DNA of 18,069 nucleotides from Verrucomicrobiales bacterium (GTDB lineage: Bacteria; Verrucomicrobiota; Verrucomicrobiia; Verrucomicrobiales; Akkermansiaceae), in NCBI GenBank assembly GCA_002729295.1, contig PBTU01000142.1, forward strand, positions 1-18,069. Reading direction: 5' to 3'. The first letter of the stretch is position 1. Each line of letters begins with the position of its first letter. Of the stretch, positions 14,005-18,069 are shown one piece after another. The translations under genes were made by a program, and so were the position numbers. Under the pieces are notes generated by a model. The model saw only the letters and a list, made by a program, of their open reading frames with translations, was not told the origin of the DNA and searched no databases.

Positions 14005-14367
14005 TCATGGGCTGCCCTTGGCCTTTTGTTTAGCGGCCTCGTAGATCTTTTCGACAATTTCGGTTTCGATGGCAATTGTTTCTCCCCCGGTTTCCTGATC
14101 CTCCAGACGTTCGGTGGTTTCGGCCATGAGCATTTCAACTGCGGTGAGCAGTTCGATCACTTTGGCGTTGGTTTGTTCGTCGATTAATTCCTGAACATCG
14201 GCTGACAGGCTGTCTTGCTTGTCGGCGAGGTCATCGGACTTTTCCGCGTGGTTTTTTAGGGCCTCGACCTTGGCGTTTTCTGTTGGCTTGGCTGCCTTTA
14301 CGGGATCGGCGTGGGCTGAGGAAAAGAGCCCGAGCCCGATCAGGGTAGGGAGTATGGTTTGTTTCAT
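14005..14367 (-). CDS. Short secreted helical protein, probably truncated by an in-frame TGA
   Basis: 120 residues: signal peptide 1-20 (cleavage after AHA), then a helical, acidic region with coiled-coil character (about 28-92) and a conserved-looking QETGGETIAIETEIVEKIYE (91-110) running into AAKQKAKGSP and TGA. Proteins with this GGET-IAI pattern accompany DUF4175-like genes in related phyla, as far as I recall, and normally continue into a Gly/Gln-rich Met-containing tail. Here the tail is the next ORF in the same frame, so the TGA probably interrupts one gene; a change of GGA (Gly) to TGA would suit the KGSP-x-QGEGQ context. The start ATG 14367 lies 7 nt after the stop of the 910-residue gene. 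It could be a real mutation, an assembly or sequencing error, or recoding. Type kept as CDS because both halves may be translated. Confidence 0.65.
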   Translation of the reverse strand: MKQTILPTLIGLGLFSSAHADPVKAAKPTENAKVEALKNHAEKSDDLADKQDSLSADVQELIDEQTNAKVIELLTAVEMLMAETTERLEDQETGGETIAIETEIVEKIYEAAKQKAKGSP

Positions 14368-14374
14368 CGCTTTT

Positions 14375-17107
14375 TTAGTTTGGTTGTTTCCGGAGATTGA
14401 GTGAGCGGAGCATTTGCTCCAGTGATCTGGTGCGGGATCGGATATCTTGTTCGGTTTGAACCATCCGCATGACTTTGAGCATAAATTCGAAATCTTTTTC
14501 TTCCTGGCTTTCGCCTCCACCACCTTCGCCGCTTCCATCACCACCATTTTTATCACCCTCCAGTTTTTTGGCCCAGTCGCGAAGTTTTTCAGCCAGTTGT
14601 TTTGATCTCACTGCTGAAATGAAGCTTTGGTTCTTGCTGATTTCCTGACGAAGGGTTTCGAGCCTGTTATCGATGTTGTAGTCCTTCATGTCATCGATCA
14701 GTTCCTTATGGATGTCTTTTTGGGTTCGGGCATGAAAATGTCCCAAATCTTCTTGAATCCAGCGAATGTCTCCAGTGGTTCGCTTTTGTTGCAGATCAAG
14801 CTCTCCAATCAATCGTCCATGGGTAGGGTCGAGCTTATCGGGGGTGGCTCCAGTGATCTCGGATTCGGCCTTTTTGTCTTCACCACGCATGGCCGAGCCA
14901 AATGCTGAAGCAATGCCGTCCTGCTCGGAGGCTGCGCGCTTGAGTCGATTAATGAATGTCGAGGCTTCGAAATTTCGGTTGGCTTCGTTGGCCTTTTTGA
15001 CGGTTTCCTGCATTTTTTCGAGAGCCTCTTTTTGCTTTTCGATCGCTTTCTTGAGATCTTTCTCGGTTTTCTCCGGAGTGGATTTTTGATTCTGGGCTTC
15101 ACCAAGCTTCTTCTCGATTTCGGGAAGATCTTCCTTGGCAAGCTCTTTCATGCTGTCGAGAGCCTCGGCCATTTTCTTCATGGTTTCGGTATCGAGGTCA
15201 CCATTGCGACTGGCGTCCCTGAAAAGCTTTTCCATCTTTTTGGCAATGTCCTCCATTTTTTCCGCATTTTGTTGCTCAGCGTCTTGGCTCTTGGTGAGCT
15301 TGCGCTGGGCGTCCTCTTCTTGTAGCTCTTCGGGAGTTTTTTGTTGGTCGAGACGTTCGTTGGCGTCGAGGTTGTTCATCTCGCGGCGGGTGGCGTCTTC
15401 CAACTCCCCGATAATACGGTCGAACTTGTTTTTGAGAAGCTGGGCATGTTCGTCGCGGGTCAGGATATAGACAACGATGGGTTCGGAATAGATACGCCCT
15501 CGTCCTGGCTTATAGTCTTCGGCGTAGGCCGAAAGCATCAACTTCTGTGGGGTGATCTTATGGGTGGCCGGAGAGAAGATGGCAAGCTCGCTGAGTCGGG
15601 ATGTCGAAGGGCCTCCAGTTCTGAGGGTCATTGATCCCTCGGCGGGCTTTTCGCTGGAGGGCGCGGTGAATTCACCTTTCCAGGCGAGACCGATTTCCTT
15701 CAGGCCAAAGTCGTCTTCGCAAAGAACTTCGAATTCGAGCACTTCTTCGGCCAAGATGACGACTTGTCGCTCGATGCCTTGCACGTAGGAAACCGGTGCC
15801 GAGTCTTCCGACGGTTGGATTTTCAAATTGAAGGTTGCGGAACCTGCGAGGCCGAATGAATCGGTCCAGTTAAGGGGAATGGAGGCTGGGTGATCATTCA
15901 GACTGAAGGGTTCGGTTGAGAAGGCTGATTCCTTGATCGAGAGTTTTAAGGGTTTAGATTTTGGGACGGAAGGGGCGATGATCTCATCGTCTTCGATCAA
16001 TTCCTTGAGGTTTTCTCCAGGGACGATGGCATCAGGTTCAGCGGCAGGATCGATGATCTTTTCTTCCGGAATGAGAGTAGCTTGGGCTGCGGAGAGTTCG
16101 CGGGAAAAGTCCCCGAGGAGAGTGATCTTGCTCCCCTCGAGTGCAGTGAGAACTCCGGTGCGGATGTCGATTTGTTGGGGCTCCAGTTGAAGATACTCCG
16201 GAAGATCGACCATTGCCTTGAGATTGGTTAACTCGGGCCGGAGCTTGGGTTGCACTTTGATTCGAATGGAGGCATCTCCGGCTTCAAGGGCAATGACTCC
16301 CGTGTCCTGCTGGCCCGGGAAGTCAAATTTGTAAAAGCCATCTTCGGTGAGGTCGCTCTCGATCCATTCCTGTCCGTTGAAACTGGCGCGGGCTTTCGTT
16401 GGTTTTTGGTCGCTGTCCTTTGTTAGAGGGGCAACCAAGGAAAATTTTTCTCCTTTTGCCACTACGAGGGGATTTGGAATTTCGGAGGTGTCGAACTGGG
16501 TAAAAGTATAGTGCTCGGTTTCCGAGAAGGGAAGGGCCCAGCGAACGAGGGCATTTGTGCTGGCCTTGGGAGCCACAACGAATCCAATGACCACGAGGAA
16601 GATCGCAACAGTGACGCCGATGGCAAGTTTGCGATGGCGGGAATTCGGGAGTGCCTCGGTCATGTCGCGCTTCGCGGCTTGGCGGGCAACGTGCTCCATG
16701 GCGGCCGCGCGGAGTTCGGGCGAGAGAGTTTCGCGTGATTCGGTTTGGTCCTGAAGCTCGACGATGCCGAGAAGGCGGTCACCGAGCTTGGGGAACTTTT
16801 TGGAGATAAGCTTGGCGAGCTGATCCTCCCGGCGATGTCCGAAGACCCAACGGCGAACCATAAGCGGTGCGAAAACCGCACTCAACGAGGTGCCGGCGAT
16901 GAGGATGCTAAATCGAGCTAGGGGAGGGATTGGGAAGATCCGCTCCAGCAGGAAGACGACAAGGAAAGAGATGATGAGACCAAAGATTCCCGCGAGAACG
17001 GCTTCGGTGACTTTGACTCTCCAGAGACGTTTTTGAAATTCAGCGAGCTGTTTCTGCAGCTCCTCTGGAATGGGTGCCTGCGGGGCGGATGGAGAGGTCT
17101 CGGACAT
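14375..17107 (-). CDS. Large DUF4175-like membrane protein with periplasmic beta domains and C-terminal coiled coil
   Basis: A 910-residue protein, the first gene of the minus-strand array. Three membrane segments: 33-55, 64-86 and 160-180, the last followed by a long extracytoplasmic region. Residues 185-550 read as Ig-like beta domains: PNPLVVAKGEKFSLVAPL (211-228), AMVDLPEYLQLEPQQID (298-314), LCEDDFGLKEIGLAWKGEF (462-480), and PGRGRIYSEPIVVYIL (534-549). Residues 555-850 are highly charged helix, mostly coiled coil (for example KAIEKQKEALEKMQETVKKA, 687-706). A glycine-rich hinge at 854-866 precedes a final helix holding QTEQDIRSRTRSLEQMLRS (884-902). This is the layout I associate with DUF4175-type proteins near MoxR/DUF58/VWA (Bat-type) genes in Planctomycetota and Verrucomicrobiota; those partners are not visible here. 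The start ATG 17107 has no evident ribosome site. Function unknown; a membrane-anchored scaffold in the cell envelope is inferred. Confidence 0.75.
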   Translation of the reverse strand: MSETSPSAPQAPIPEELQKQLAEFQKRLWRVKVTEAVLAGIFGLIISFLVVFLLERIFPIPPLARFSILIAGTSLSAVFAPLMVRRWVFGHRREDQLAKLISKKFPKLGDRLLGIVELQDQTESRETLSPELRAAAMEHVARQAAKRDMTEALPNSRHRKLAIGVTVAIFLVVIGFVVAPKASTNALVRWALPFSETEHYTFTQFDTSEIPNPLVVAKGEKFSLVAPLTKDSDQKPTKARASFNGQEWIESDLTEDGFYKFDFPGQQDTGVIALEAGDASIRIKVQPKLRPELTNLKAMVDLPEYLQLEPQQIDIRTGVLTALEGSKITLLGDFSRELSAAQATLIPEEKIIDPAAEPDAIVPGENLKELIEDDEIIAPSVPKSKPLKLSIKESAFSTEPFSLNDHPASIPLNWTDSFGLAGSATFNLKIQPSEDSAPVSYVQGIERQVVILAEEVLEFEVLCEDDFGLKEIGLAWKGEFTAPSSEKPAEGSMTLRTGGPSTSRLSELAIFSPATHKITPQKLMLSAYAEDYKPGRGRIYSEPIVVYILTRDEHAQLLKNKFDRIIGELEDATRREMNNLDANERLDQQKTPEELQEEDAQRKLTKSQDAEQQNAEKMEDIAKKMEKLFRDASRNGDLDTETMKKMAEALDSMKELAKEDLPEIEKKLGEAQNQKSTPEKTEKDLKKAIEKQKEALEKMQETVKKANEANRNFEASTFINRLKRAASEQDGIASAFGSAMRGEDKKAESEITGATPDKLDPTHGRLIGELDLQQKRTTGDIRWIQEDLGHFHARTQKDIHKELIDDMKDYNIDNRLETLRQEISKNQSFISAVRSKQLAEKLRDWAKKLEGDKNGGDGSGEGGGGESQEEKDFEFMLKVMRMVQTEQDIRSRTRSLEQMLRSLNLRKQPN

Positions 17108-17410
17108 TGGAGTTCGATAGGAAGGAAGTTAACCTGCCGCTATCAGATGGAGCCTCGCAGATATGTGGTGATTCTGCCAGCGGGAATTTCTGATATTGCT
17201 CTCTATAAAACGTCACAGGGAGCTAGGTTTTTCCGTAGTTTGAGAAGGAATAGTTTAATTTGTGGAAATGATATTGGGGCTCAAATCGGGGTCATTTTTG
17301 AAGTTGGGCGAAATTAGCGGGAAAAGGAGGATTTTAAGCCCCTCTTTCTGCGGATTTCGCTGGTGACAGGTGGAGGCAATTGGTAAAGATGTCTTAAGTT
17401 TTTCCCTGTC
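17108..17410. other. Divergent intergenic region between the DUF4175-like gene and ftsZ
   Basis: About 300 bp with no supported gene; it must hold the start signals of both divergent genes. I looked for -35/-10 pairs on both strands. AT-rich candidates exist (TATAGA on the minus strand at 17207-17202; TTTAAT at 17254-17259 and GATATT at 17270-17275 on the plus strand), but none has a good -35 at correct spacing, so I call no promoter. AAAAGGAGG near 17323-17331 resembles a ribosome site but no suitable start codon follows. No hairpin terminator or repeat is evident. Confidence 0.5.
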
Positions 17411-18069
17411 ATGATTGAATTTCCTCGAGATCGCCAACAAACCATCCCTGAAAGTGCTGTGAAAATTATCGGTTTGGGAGGTGCCGGAGCTAATATGCTC
17501 GATCGTATTGCTCTGGACGGAATCGAAGGAGCTGAGCTGCTGGCCCTGAATACCGATGTGCGGACCCTGAAGAGTTCGGTGGCAGGTGAAAAAATCCAGT
17601 TGGGCCCCAATCTGACGAAAGGCCTCGGAGCCGGTGGTGATCCAGAGATTGGCGAAAAGGCGATTTTGGAGTCCGAGGATGAGATTCGCGACGTATTGCG
17701 GGATCGCAAGATTGTCTTCATCTGCGTGGGTCTCGGTGGCGGAACGGGATCTGGAGCGGCACCGATTGCGGTGCGCCTGGCCAGAGAAGCGGGGGCTTTT
17801 GTGGTGGTCTTCGCGACCATGCCTTTTGCCTTCGAGGGGAATCGTCGACGTATTCAAGCTGAAGAGTCGTTGAACCAACTGGCCGTTCTGACCAATGCCT
17901 TGGTTACTTTTGACAATACCCGCATGGGTGAGCTGGTGCTGCCGAAGCAGGGTGTTCACGAGGCATTCTCTGCTGCCGACAAGATGATTTCCGATAGTAT
18001 CACAGCAGTCGCGCGATTGGTCCTTCGTCCCGGTTTAATTAATGTGGGTCTTGACGAGCTGATGGCAGC
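17411..18069 (+). CDS. ftsZ: Cell division protein FtsZ, N-terminal part (3' partial)
   Basis: 219 codons are visible; the gene runs off the right edge. FtsZ is the tubulin-like GTPase forming the division ring. The N-terminal lead is short (16 residues), then VKIIGLGGAGANMLDRI (17-33), LNTDVRTLKSS (46-56), LGAGGDPEIGEKA (72-84), the tubulin signature GLGGGTGSGAAP (107-118), FATMPFAFEGNRR (134-146), LVTFDNTRMGEL (164-175) and PGLINVGLDEL (207-217). The tubulin signature is intact. Two places differ from typical FtsZ: N-T in FDNTR, where N-D is usual; and the T7 loop reads N-V-G-L-D-E, where N-x-D-x-x-D is usual. ATG 17411 is the only start: a TAA lies in frame at 17384-17386. No ftsA or ftsQ precedes it; the upstream gene is divergent. 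Confidence 0.9.
   Translation, partial: MIEFPRDRQQTIPESAVKIIGLGGAGANMLDRIALDGIEGAELLALNTDVRTLKSSVAGEKIQLGPNLTKGLGAGGDPEIGEKAILESEDEIRDVLRDRKIVFICVGLGGGTGSGAAPIAVRLAREAGAFVVVFATMPFAFEGNRRRIQAEESLNQLAVLTNALVTFDNTRMGELVLPKQGVHEAFSAADKMISDSITAVARLVLRPGLINVGLDELMA

Noticed and set aside
15032..15325. Plus-strand hydrophobic ORFs over the coiled-coil part of the 910-residue gene
   Set aside because: Same artefact: antisense of Lys/Glu-rich coiled coil.
17255..17959. 234-residue minus-strand ORF opposite ftsZ
   Set aside because: It is a shadow of the ftsZ frame: the plus-strand translation has the full tubulin signature, while this one has no domain pattern and a composition typical of antisense reading.
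1..18069. CRISPR array, insertion sequence, integrase, phage or toxin-antitoxin genes
   Set aside because: No regularly spaced repeats, transposase or recombinase motifs, or short toxin/antitoxin pairs were seen; the tRNA-Arg 3' end is not repeated elsewhere in the window, so there is no sign of an attachment site.

Overview
The window looks like a chromosomal piece of a Verrucomicrobiota bacterium, most likely Verrucomicrobiales (inference from gene content, no search was run). The pointers are a secreted DUF1080 protein, a secreted squalene-cyclase-like alpha/alpha toroid, a large DUF4175-like membrane protein with its short glycine-rich partner, GYF/DUF4190 and DUF2752 membrane proteins, and a divergent FtsZ. 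Strong Shine-Dalgarno sequences are scarce; many starts rely on stop/start overlap or have no visible ribosome site. Base composition is even throughout. I see no insertion sequence, prophage, integrase or CRISPR array, so this reads as vertically inherited sequence.

Plus strand, 1 to about 8.2 kb, mostly housekeeping: the C-terminal end of an M48-like protein with a TerB-like tail; a UbiA-like membrane protein; a short-lid adenylate kinase overlapping fmt by one base (TGATG); a small secreted protein of unknown function; pyrH and frr, closed by a hairpin terminator; a secreted DUF1080 protein; then, after a minus-strand tRNA-Arg(CCG) with its own promoter, fabI, a GYF/DUF4190 protein and a DUF2752 protein with 2-nt spacing and an ATGA overlap.

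Minus strand, 17.1 down to 8.2 kb, is the accessory-looking part: one tightly packed array of envelope genes. In transcription order these are a 910-aa DUF4175-like protein; a short secreted protein interrupted by an in-frame TGA, so that its glycine-rich C-terminal half is a separate ORF; a secreted alpha/alpha toroid; and three tandem secreted paralogues of 575, 453 and 458 aa. Each paralogue has a signal peptide, two small beta modules built round an NGD-like turn, a central concanavalin/LamG-like domain, and two more beta modules. The array ends 4 bases from the plus-strand DUF2752 stop codon, tail to tail.

At the right edge, divergent from the array across about 300 bp, is the start of ftsZ. 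Its T7 loop lacks both aspartates of the usual NxDxxD motif. Every exported product of the array lacks an obvious enzyme active site. I infer an extracytoplasmic assembly of membrane anchor, coiled coil, toroid and beta-sandwich binding proteins, possibly linked to the cell wall or division. That function is a hypothesis from gene neighbourhood only.
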